Assembly: GCA_036506395.1 (NCBI GenBank)
Contig: DASXRU010000008.1
Span: 1-5,745 of the forward strand
Origin: DASXRU01 sp036506395
GTDB taxonomy: Bacteria; Acidobacteriota; Blastocatellia; Pyrinomonadales; Pyrinomonadaceae
DNA: 5,745 nucleotides
Reading direction: 5' to 3'
The notes under the pieces were generated by a model. The model saw only the letters and a list, made by a program, of their open reading frames with translations, ran no database searches and was not told the origin of the DNA. Shown in pieces: positions 1 to 5,745 of the stretch (positions are counted from its first letter, which is position 1; each line of letters begins with the position of its first letter). Made by a program: the position numbers and the translations under genes.

Positions 1-756
1 ATTACGTCGCAGATTCTTCGCGTTAAGGACAACCAAACGGGCCAGCCACTGGTCGGTTTAATTCTCGATCAGGCGGAACAGAAAGGCACCGGCAAGTGGG
101 CGGCGCAGGTTGCGCTCGACGTTGGGGTTGCGATTCCGACCATCAATGCGGCTATTGATGCCCGACTGATGTCGAGTTTGAAAGACGAGCGAGTGGTCGC
201 TAGTCGCTTGATTGGCGGAGAGGAAAGCGGGGGCAAGCCACCCTTCCTGACTGCAAGTATTCCTGGTTCTGAATTGCTTCAATGCATGCACGACGCGCTC
301 TATGCCTCGAAAATTTGTTCCTATGCGCAGGGCTTCAACCTGATCCGTGCCGGCTCCGCACAGTGGAAGTGGGGAATCGATTTGAGCGAGATGGCGCGCA
401 TCTGGAAAGGCGGTTGCATCATTCGCGCGAAGTTCCTCGACAACATCAAGAATGCGTACCAGCGCGACCCTAACCTGGCGAATCTGTTGTTGGCAGAAGA
501 CCTGCGCGCTTGGATGCGTACGGCACAAACAAACTGGCGGCGGGCTTTGAGCATTGCCCAAAGCGAAGGCGTGCCGGTGCCGGCGATGTCGGCGAGCCTC
601 GCCTATTTCGACAGCTATCGCGCGGCGAACCTGCCTCAGAATCTGACGCAGGCGCAGCGCGACTTCTTCGGGGCGCATACCTATCGACGAAAAGACAAGC
701 AGGAACTTGGAGCGATTCATACGGACTGGGAGGCAGCCGCGGATAAACGCGGATAA
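1..756 (+). CDS. gnd: 6-phosphogluconate dehydrogenase, decarboxylating (C-terminal half, 5' end outside window)
   Basis: Cytosolic enzyme of the oxidative pentose phosphate pathway: 6-phosphogluconate + NADP(+) gives ribulose-5-phosphate, CO2 and NADPH. The frame is open from base 1 and gives 251 residues. The family has about 470-490, so roughly the C-terminal half is present; the Rossmann domain and the catalytic Lys/Glu are upstream of the window. Visible landmarks (window residue numbers) are the signature ILDQAEQKGTGKW at 21-33, whose K28 and T30 should contact substrate phosphate; ARLMSSLKDER, with R55 the likely phosphate-binding Arg; ALYASKICSYAQGF; GCIIRAKFL; and QAQRDFFGAHTY, with R220 and H226 matching the conserved C-terminal Arg/His pair (446/452 in sheep enzyme). 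Oddities: Glu26 stands where the family signature expects Gly/Ala; residues about 73-90 are encoded by a dispersed repeat; the last residues (about AADKRG) and the stop lie in another repeat. The frame is intact and the motifs are kept, so it is probably functional. Confidence 0.96.
   Translation: MTSQILRVKDNQTGQPLVGLILDQAEQKGTGKWAAQVALDVGVAIPTINAAIDARLMSSLKDERVVASRLIGGEESGGKPPFLTASIPGSELLQCMHDALYASKICSYAQGFNLIRAGSAQWKWGIDLSEMARIWKGGCIIRAKFLDNIKNAYQRDPNLANLLLAEDLRAWMRTAQTNWRRALSIAQSEGVPVPAMSASLAYFDSYRAANLPQNLTQAQRDFFGAHTYRRKDKQELGAIHTDWEAAADKRG
219..268 (+). repeat. Dispersed palindromic-repeat copy inside the gnd coding sequence
   Basis: These 50 bases align with 2499-2548, the right arm and flank of the intergenic element after zwf. 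By eye about 46 of 49 aligned bases match, with two single-base indels that cancel. The shared core is agcgggggca(a/g)gcc then cccttcctgactgca. In gnd it is read in frame as roughly residues 73-90 (core S-G-G-K-P-P-F-L-T-A-S-I-P-G). It falls between the LKDER segment and ALYASKI, a variable loop in family members, where this protein looks about 7 residues longer than E. coli Gnd by my recollection of that sequence. The inner G5/C5 hairpin seen in the intergenic copy is weakened here, as expected if protein coding now constrains it. Confidence 0.85.
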
Positions 757-838
757 GCGCGGATACCTAAAAAACCTGGCTATATGCGTCAACACTAGTC
801 GGCAATTGAAATCCGCGATAATCCGCGTTTATCCGCGG
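737..838. repeat. Large inverted repeat with three 10-bp units per arm at the gnd-zwf junction
   Basis: Left arm 737-764 and right arm 811-838 are reverse complements at 26 of 28 positions, with a 46-base spacer. Each arm is three tandem 10-base units: cgcggataaa, cgcggataag, cgcggatacc at 738-767, and atccgcgata, atccgcgttt, atccgcggcc at 811-840. The left arm contains the gnd stop codon (754-756) and its last codons. The right arm ends 25 bases before the zwf ATG. RNA from either strand could form a long hairpin. No T-run follows either arm, so a classical intrinsic terminator is not supported. The spacing of one unit per about one helical turn would also suit a protein-binding array, but that is inference. 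Confidence 0.85.
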
Positions 839-863
839 CCCATTGTTTGTCCGAAAGTACACG

Positions 864-2399
864 ATGGCGAAGATTGCAGACGATAACCCACTGCGCGCCG
901 GGATGCGCATCGAGCACACGGCGCCGCCCTGTGCAGTCGTAATCTTTGGCGCGTCCGGCGACCTCACCAAACGCAAACTTATACCGGCACTTTATCGCCT
1001 GACGCAGCAGCGCTTGATTCCGTCCGGGTTTGCTGTTGTCGGCGTTGCGCGCCAGCAAATAAGCGATGACGAGTTTCGCAAACAGATGCGCGCAACCGTC
1101 AGCGAGCATGAAGATACTGAGGAGGTTGATGAAGCTGTCTGGCAAAGTTTCGCAGCCGGCCTGTTCTATGTCCAGGGCGATTTTGCCGAGCCGGAGACCT
1201 ACAAAACTTTGGGCCAGGGGCTGGCACGCGTCGAAGCAGAGCGCGGCACCGCGGGCAATCGCATCTTTTACCTCGCCACGGCGCCGAATTTCTTTGGCCT
1301 GATCGCAAAACAACTCGGGACTTCCGGTCTGGCGCGGCCGGAAGGAACTGGGTGGACGCGGATCATTGTCGAAAAACCGTTCGGCCACGATTTGGAAAGC
1401 GCCCGCGCCTTGAATGACGAGCTCGCCACGGTTTTCGGTGAAGATCAGGTTTATCGCATCGATCATTATCTCGGCAAAGAGACGGTGCAGAACCTCCTGG
1501 TGTTTCGCTTTGCCAACAGCATTTTTGAACCGCTCTGGAACCGCGAGTACATCGACCACGTGCAGATTACGAATGCCGAAGCGATCGGGGTGGAAGGGCG
1601 CGGCGCTTTCTATGAACAAGCAGGGGCGGTGCGTGACATGATCCAGAGCCATGTCTTCCAGGTTACATCGCTTATCGCAATGGAGCCTCCGGCGTCGCTT
1701 GGCGCCGACGCCATTCGCGATGAAAAAATAAAAGCCATGGCGGCAGTGCGAAAGATTCCGCGTGAACGCGTAAATGACTTTGCGGTCCGGGGCCAGTATG
1801 GACCGGGGTTTGTGCTGGGCGATAAAGTCGTCGGCTACCGGGAAGAGCCGGGGGTTGATCCCAAATCTTCCACGGAGACATTTGCCGCGCTGAAAATCTA
1901 TTTTGACAATCAACGCTGGCAGGACGTTCCGTTCTATATCCGTTCCGGGAAGAGATTGACCCGGCGGGTGACCGAGATTGCCATCCAGTTCAAGGAGAGT
2001 CCGCATCACTTGTTCAGCGAATGCGACGCGCCGGTGGAACCAAATGTTCTGGTGCTGCGCATTCAACCAAACGAAGGAATTACCTTGCGCTTTGCCGCAA
2101 AGTTGCCCGGCCAGGCAATGCGCATTCGCTGGGTCAACATGGATTTTCGCTACGGGTCATCGTTTGGTGTCGAGCCGCCGGAAGCGTACGAACGTCTGCT
2201 GCTTGATTGCATGCTGGGGGATTCGACGCTTTACGCGCGCCGCGACATGACCGAGCGTGGCTGGGAGATTGTGACGCCAATCCTCGAAGCATGGGAAGAG
2301 CCGGCGCGCGATTTTCCCAATTACGAAGCAGGATCTTCAGGGCCCAGGAGCGCGGATGAGCTGATCGAGAAAGATGGCAGGGAATGGCGGCGGCTGTGA
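864..2399 (+). CDS. zwf: Glucose-6-phosphate 1-dehydrogenase
   Basis: Cytosolic entry enzyme of the oxidative pentose phosphate pathway: glucose-6-phosphate + NADP(+) gives 6-phosphoglucono-1,5-lactone and NADPH. The 511 residues match the usual bacterial length. The N-terminal Rossmann domain carries FGASGDLTKRKLIPALY (GASGDL at 29-34) for the coenzyme. Next come EKPFGHD at 170-176 and the substrate-site signature RIDHYLGKE at 198-206 with D200, H201 and K205. RDMIQSH ends at H263, the expected catalytic base, and YIRSGKRL (about 358-365) follows in the C-terminal domain. The end (PNYEAGSSGP...ADEL) is typical. I chose ATG 864 over an in-frame TTG at 843: it has a weak GAAAG at 853-857, whereas the TTG lies only 4 bases past the inverted repeat. 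ATG 903 would also leave the GASGDL fold intact. The gene sits 107 bp after gnd and 179 bp before opcA on the same strand, so co-transcription is likely. No frameshift or missing key residue was seen. Confidence 0.97.
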   Translation: MAKIADDNPLRAGMRIEHTAPPCAVVIFGASGDLTKRKLIPALYRLTQQRLIPSGFAVVGVARQQISDDEFRKQMRATVSEHEDTEEVDEAVWQSFAAGLFYVQGDFAEPETYKTLGQGLARVEAERGTAGNRIFYLATAPNFFGLIAKQLGTSGLARPEGTGWTRIIVEKPFGHDLESARALNDELATVFGEDQVYRIDHYLGKETVQNLLVFRFANSIFEPLWNREYIDHVQITNAEAIGVEGRGAFYEQAGAVRDMIQSHVFQVTSLIAMEPPASLGADAIRDEKIKAMAAVRKIPRERVNDFAVRGQYGPGFVLGDKVVGYREEPGVDPKSSTETFAALKIYFDNQRWQDVPFYIRSGKRLTRRVTEIAIQFKESPHHLFSECDAPVEPNVLVLRIQPNEGITLRFAAKLPGQAMRIRWVNMDFRYGSSFGVEPPEAYERLLLDCMLGDSTLYARRDMTERGWEIVTPILEAWEEPARDFPNYEAGSSGPRSADELIEKDGREWRRL

Positions 2400-2430
2400 C
2401 TTGAACACGGGGGGGCGCCCGATGAAATAG

Positions 2431-2536
2431 CTGCAGTCAGGAAGGGGGCCTGCCCCCGCTCTTGATCAGTGGCACCACTTTTGCCGGCTTGAAAAAGTAG
2501 AGGAAGAGCGGGGGCAGGCCCCCTTCCTGACTGCAG
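2431..2536. repeat. REPIN-like element: perfect 33-bp inverted arms around a 40-bp spacer
   Basis: Left arm 2431-2463 and right arm 2504-2536 are perfect reverse complements, 33 of 33 bases, beginning and ending with ctgcag. Each arm also has its own small hairpin core, GGGGG-CCTG-CCCCC (2444-2457 in the left arm). Two REP-like hairpins in inverted orientation is the architecture called REPIN. The 40-base spacer (2464-2503) has a further small inverted repeat, actttt 2477-2482 with aaaagt 2493-2498. In the zwf-opcA mRNA the whole unit could fold into one very stable stem. No encoded protein was seen, so any transposase acting on it would be elsewhere. A diverged copy of the right arm lies in gnd at 219-268. 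The arms are not followed by a T-run. Confidence 0.9.
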
Positions 2537-2578
2537 GTGTTCCTGGTTGAATGCAAATGTTCTTAATTGACTGAAGCT

Positions 2579-3766
2579 ATGACTGAAGTGCCGCAACAAC
2601 CCCAAATGATTCCGGTTCAGGGAACGATCAATCCGGAAGTAATTGAGCGCGAGCTGACGAAACTCTGGCGACAGTCGGCCGGAGCAAACGTGCGCGAGGT
2701 AGAAGCAGGCGACGAAAGCGCATTGATGCGCGCCCGGGTGGCGAACCTGATGGTCTATGCTTCGGATGCCGCGGCAATCAAGGGGATCAACGAAGTGCTG
2801 GGCGAGCTGAGCGTGCAGCATCCTTGTCGCGCGCTGATCGTGGTGGGCGAACCGCAGGAAGCAGATCGTGACATAGAAATGTTTGTTTCCTCATTCTCTC
2901 ATGGGCCCGGCAAGACAGGCGATCGCCGGCTGTGCTGCGAAGAAGTGACCTTAACTGCGCGGGGCCGGTTTGTGGTTGAGTTGCCCAGCGCGACGCTTCC
3001 TTTGCTTGTGCCGGACCTGCCTGCGTTCCTCTGGTGGAGCGACCAACTAAAGAAACGCGACAAAGTTTTTTCAGAACTCGCGCACCGGGCGGACCGCGTA
3101 ATTATCGATTCCGCCGGGTTCCAGGACACAGGGGCACAGATGGCGGCACTGTTGGCCTGGTTGAAATCAGACGATGAAGACAAGGCGGCAATCAGCGATA
3201 TTAACTGGGCGCGGCTCACCTCGTGGCGCGCCCTGCTGGCCGGCTGTTTCGATACGCCACAGAACCGCGCCGCCCTCGATCAGATCGGAAGCATGCGAAT
3301 TGAATATGCAGCTAACGAAGCTGCCTCTGAGTCGCTTGCGTCACAAGCGCTATTAATCGCAGGCTGGCTGGCAAGCCGGCTCGATTGGAAAATCGATTCG
3401 CCTGTAAATAATGCGGCACAAGGCGACGTATCACGAAAGGTCAAATTCGAGAAAGATGGCCGGCGAATCGACGCTGAATTCCTGCAGGTGGAGCGACCGC
3501 AACTAAAGGCGGGGCGTCTGGCTTCGGTAGCGTTAACAACAGAATCGCCGGCGCCGGTCACCTTTGCGGTGCGGCGCAGCGAGGACGGCAAGCACCTGGA
3601 AACCAGTGTGACCAGGGACAATCAAATCAACCGTACAAGAGTTTTACCAGTGCGCAATCGCAGTGCGGCCGACTTGCTTGGCCGCGAGATGGAAATCGTC
3701 TGCCGCGATTCAGTCTACGAAGAGGCGATCCTAAAATCAGCGGACATGGTCAGTCTGCATTTCTAA
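2579..3766 (+). CDS. opcA: Glucose-6-phosphate dehydrogenase assembly protein OpcA
   Basis: OpcA is not an enzyme. In cyanobacteria it binds Zwf, promotes its oligomerisation and raises its activity, and it can mediate redox control. The 395 residues show the family's landmarks: an N-terminal helix VIERELTKLWRQ (21-32); LMVYASD (57-63); HPCRALIVVGE (81-91); CCEEVTLTARGRFVVEL (119-135) followed by SATLPLLVPDLPAFLWW (137-153); DRVIIDSAGF (172-181); INWARLTSWRALLAGCFD (208-225); and AGWLASRLDW (261-270). A beta-rich C-terminal part follows. I chose ATG 2579 over the in-frame TTG at 2567 because it is the first ATG; neither has a strong ribosome site. It lies directly after zwf in the same orientation, which fits its partner. 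The 179-bp gap holds the REPIN-like element, which could uncouple opcA expression from zwf. No signal peptide or membrane segment was seen. Confidence 0.93.
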   Translation: MTEVPQQPQMIPVQGTINPEVIERELTKLWRQSAGANVREVEAGDESALMRARVANLMVYASDAAAIKGINEVLGELSVQHPCRALIVVGEPQEADRDIEMFVSSFSHGPGKTGDRRLCCEEVTLTARGRFVVELPSATLPLLVPDLPAFLWWSDQLKKRDKVFSELAHRADRVIIDSAGFQDTGAQMAALLAWLKSDDEDKAAISDINWARLTSWRALLAGCFDTPQNRAALDQIGSMRIEYAANEAASESLASQALLIAGWLASRLDWKIDSPVNNAAQGDVSRKVKFEKDGRRIDAEFLQVERPQLKAGRLASVALTTESPAPVTFAVRRSEDGKHLETSVTRDNQINRTRVLPVRNRSAADLLGREMEIVCRDSVYEEAILKSADMVSLHF

Positions 3767-3783
3767 AGGTTCATTTAGTGCAC

Positions 3784-3820
3784 CGCGACCCTGGCGAGAG
3801 GTTCGACTTTCAGGGTCGCG
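3784..3820. terminator. Possible bidirectional terminator hairpin between convergent genes
   Basis: cgcgaccctg at 3784-3793 and cagggtcgcg at 3811-3820 form a perfect 10-bp inverted repeat with a 17-base loop. It lies 17 bases after the opcA stop and overlaps the stop codon of the minus-strand gene (3810-3812). Position and stability suit a shared terminator for convergent transcripts. Neither side has a clear T-run (plus side ccggtttctt, minus side gtgcactaaa), so termination is only inferred. Confidence 0.45.
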
Positions 3821-5745
3821 CCGGTTTCTTCTCCTGTGGCACGGCTTTGGGAATATCGCCATCGTCGACTGTCAGGGGGGGTTGATTTCCCGGCTTTAAC
3901 TTTGGCTGCCGCCGCAACAGCGGCGGAATCTTTGGGGTAGGGATTTTCACGGTTGCGACACTGCCCATGCGCCGCAGGATCGCGCCACCACGGCCGGCAA
4001 CCCAGGTGGCCGCCGCGCCGCGATATGCTATGGCAAAAAGCGAGGTGCTGGTTACGGTCGGTTGCAACTCCCAGGTCGCGCCGGCATCCTTTGTTATTAA
4101 CACCCGTCCCTGATCTCCGGCTATCAGCGCCTCGTCGCGACTGGCGACCGCGACTGCAAACAGATTTGTGTTTATGCCGCTCTCCAGATCCTTCCACGTT
4201 TCGCCACCATCATCTGTGCGCAGGATGATGCCCTTTTCTCCGACGGCATATCCGCGCCGGCCATCGGCAAACGCCAGCGCATAGAGCCATTCTTTCAGAC
4301 GGATCGATATCTGCTTCCAGTGCTCGCCGCCATCTTGCGTGTGGAGGATCGTTCCATGCGAACCTACGGCCACGCCGTTCTTGTCGTCAGTAAAGCGAAT
4401 ATCTTCCAACCACGAGAACGTATTCGCCCGCTGAAAATGCCAGCTCGTCCCGCCGTCTGTAGTGTGAAGGATCGTGCCGCGGGCGCCGACGGCCCAACCG
4501 CTTTGAGGGGAAATAAAATAGACGCCCAATAATTCTTCAGGCAGGTCGGTGTGCTGTGGCGTCCAAATCACACCACCGTCGTTTGAATGCAGGATGGTGC
4601 CTTTCTCGCCCACTACCCAGCCAAGCTTGTTGCTAATGAAAGTGACGGCGTTGAGGCGCAAATTGGTGCCCGATAGCCGCACAGTCCAACGCTCTCCACC
4701 TGAGCTGGTAGCGAGAATTTTGCCGCGCGCGCCGACGGCCCAGCCACGTGATCCATCCAGAAAAAAAATGTCTGACAGATCGTCGCGGCCGCCTTCGGTT
4801 AGCCGTCGCCAGCCGAGGCCCCCATCATCTGTACGCACCACCAATCCATCACCGCCCGCGGCCCAACCAGTGTTCTCGTCGGCAAAATAGACGGTGACCA
4901 GACGCGGCGCAGTCCTTACATTCATGGGCAGCCACAAAGTTCCGCCATCGCCTGTAGTCAGTACAACACCGTCATCACCGGCAGCCCAGCCATGATTTTC
5001 ATCGGTGAAGAAAACAGAAAGAAGATCGGTGGCCACCAGTGTGTCGCCCGCGCGCCAATGAATACCGCCATCGTCAGTCAGCAGTACACGCCCACCATAG
5101 CCGACCGCGACCGCCTTTGTTTTCGAGAGAAAAGCGACGCCTGTCAGCGGCTGCTCACTAAGACCTGTTTTCCTCTCCCAACTCGCGCCGCCGTCGTGCG
5201 TCACCATCAATGCGCCGTGATCTCCGACCGCCACTCCCAGATTTTTGTCGGCAAAAGAAACGCAAAACAGATGCGCCCGGGCGGGACTGTTTTGTACGCG
5301 CCAGGTCAGGCCGCCGTCAGACGTGGCCAGGATGCGGCCATACGTGCCCACTGCCCAGCCGCGGGAAACGTCTTCCGGCGCAAAGGCGACCCCGTAAAGA
5401 TGATCTTTGACACCGGACGGCTTCGCTACCCATTTTTCGCCGCCGTTGTTCGTGATTAGAATCGCGCCGCGAGCACCTACGGCTACGGCGCGATCCTTGT
5501 CCTTGATGTAAATACCGTTGAGCGTGGTTAGGACCGGCGAGGTTTGCGCTTCCCATTCAAAGCCGCCGTTATTGGTATGCAAAATGGCGCCGTCAGAGCC
5601 TACGGCCCAGCCGTGCTTTTTGTCCGCCGCAAAGCGAATGGCGTTAATGGCATTTCCCTGCGGCAGCGGATTCTGCCATTCCCAGGCGCGGGAAGGGGAT
5701 TGCGCCATAGCGAAGGAAGTGAATGCGGTCAGCAGGACAAAAAGG
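3810..5745 (-). CDS. Secreted Ycf48-like / BNR-like beta-propeller repeat protein (5' end outside window)
   Basis: The protein is almost wholly built of repeats with consensus GWAVG..G.IL.T.DGG..W, typical of Ycf48 (photosystem II assembly factor)-like and BNR/sialidase-like propellers. Counting from the Met at 5708, the GG pairs fall at 48, 89, 132, 173, 214, 255, 296, 337, 378, 419, 460 and 501, then AG at 542: a 41-residue period with 13 clear motifs and a degenerate 14th near 577-582. Fourteen units would suit two seven-bladed propellers (inference). A basic, proline-rich tail follows (about 584-632). The ATG at 5708 is probably not the start. The frame continues upstream to the edge as LFVLLTAFTSFA-MA-QSP, a hydrophobic signal-peptide core ending in an Ala-x-Ala cleavage site, so the true start lies past 5745. 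Export is expected. There is no sign of photosynthesis genes here, so a photosystem II role should not be assumed; the function is unknown, perhaps a binding or scaffold propeller at the cell surface. It converges on opcA and is probably unrelated to it in function. Confidence 0.88.
   Translation of the reverse strand, partial: LFVLLTAFTSFAMAQSPSRAWEWQNPLPQGNAINAIRFAADKKHGWAVGSDGAILHTNNGGFEWEAQTSPVLTTLNGIYIKDKDRAVAVGARGAILITNNGGEKWVAKPSGVKDHLYGVAFAPEDVSRGWAVGTYGRILATSDGGLTWRVQNSPARAHLFCVSFADKNLGVAVGDHGALMVTHDGGASWERKTGLSEQPLTGVAFLSKTKAVAVGYGGRVLLTDDGGIHWRAGDTLVATDLLSVFFTDENHGWAAGDDGVVLTTGDGGTLWLPMNVRTAPRLVTVYFADENTGWAAGGDGLVVRTDDGGLGWRRLTEGGRDDLSDIFFLDGSRGWAVGARGKILATSSGGERWTVRLSGTNLRLNAVTFISNKLGWVVGEKGTILHSNDGGVIWTPQHTDLPEELLGVYFISPQSGWAVGARGTILHTTDGGTSWHFQRANTFSWLEDIRFTDDKNGVAVGSHGTILHTQDGGEHWKQISIRLKEWLYALAFADGRRGYAVGEKGIILRTDDGGETWKDLESGINTNLFAVAVASRDEALIAGDQGRVLITKDAGATWELQPTVTSTSLFAIAYRGAAATWVAGRGGAILRRMGSVATVKIPTPKIPPLLRRQPKLKPGNQPPLTVDDGDIPKAVPQEKKPARP
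5703..5745 (-). other. C-terminal part of a signal peptide with predicted cleavage site
   Basis: Read on the minus strand in the frame of the repeat protein, these bases give LFVLLTAFTSFAMA followed by QSPS. A hydrophobic stretch, then Ala at -3 and -1, fits signal peptidase I cleavage between Ala (codon 5703-5705) and Gln. The basic N-terminal region and the start codon are beyond the window edge. Confidence 0.75.

Noticed and set aside
58..795. Minus-strand open frame of 245 codons antisense to gnd
   Set aside because: It overlaps the well-supported gnd frame over most of its length, is rich in Arg and His with no known motif, and includes the repeat DNA; it is a shadow.
795..2066. Long minus-strand open frame (423 codons) antisense to zwf
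   Set aside because: It lies opposite a clear zwf with all family motifs, has no recognisable domain, and is what codon bias in a GC-rich gene often leaves on the other strand.
2409..2420. G-run followed by gggcgccc after the zwf stop as a terminator or G-quadruplex
   Set aside because: There is a single G-run with an 8-bp palindrome and no loop or T-run, so neither structure is supported.
2431..2536. CRISPR repeat or insertion-sequence ends
   Set aside because: The arms are inverted rather than tandem, there is only one pair here, and the 40-base spacer encodes no transposase.
2547..2570. Possible promoter for opcA (TTGAAT with TTAATT)
   Set aside because: The two boxes are only about 10 bases apart, too close for a sigma-70 promoter, and the match is poor.
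2321..2821. Minus-strand open frame across the REPIN-like element
   Set aside because: It runs through the end of zwf, the repeat and the start of opcA. Its protein shows only the translated repeat and low-complexity stretches.
3775..4197. Second minus-strand frame within the repeat-protein gene
   Set aside because: The overlapping frame carries the regular 41-residue repeats; this one shows no motif and is an off-frame reading.

Overview
The window looks like a piece of a moderately GC-rich bacterial chromosome. Three plus-strand genes form an oxidative pentose phosphate cluster: the C-terminal half of 6-phosphogluconate dehydrogenase (gnd, cut by the left edge), a complete glucose-6-phosphate dehydrogenase (zwf), and OpcA, the glucose-6-phosphate dehydrogenase assembly/activation protein. 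A convergent minus-strand gene fills the right third. It encodes a secreted Ycf48-like/BNR-like repeat protein whose 5' end lies beyond the right edge. The taxon cannot be fixed from the sequence alone. OpcA outside Cyanobacteria and Actinobacteria, Ycf48-like secreted repeat proteins, and GC-rich intergenic palindromes built on a GGAAGGGGG-CCTG-CCCCC core together make an acidobacterial-type soil bacterium my best guess (inference).

Layout: 1-756 gnd (partial); 757-863 spacer with a large inverted repeat made of three 10-bp units per arm; 864-2399 zwf; 2400-2578 spacer holding a 106-bp REPIN-like element with perfect 33-bp inverted arms; 2579-3766 opcA; 3767-3809 short convergent gap with a possible bidirectional terminator hairpin; 3810-5745 Ycf48-like protein (minus).

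The first three genes act together. Zwf oxidises glucose-6-phosphate to 6-phosphogluconolactone, Gnd oxidatively decarboxylates 6-phosphogluconate to ribulose-5-phosphate, and OpcA is expected to promote Zwf oligomerisation and activity. No 6-phosphogluconolactonase gene is visible.

The most unusual signal is that repetitive DNA has entered this housekeeping operon at three places and touches coding sequence at two. A copy of the arm found between zwf and opcA also lies inside gnd at about 219-268, where it is translated in frame. The inverted repeat after gnd supplies the last residues and the stop codon of gnd.
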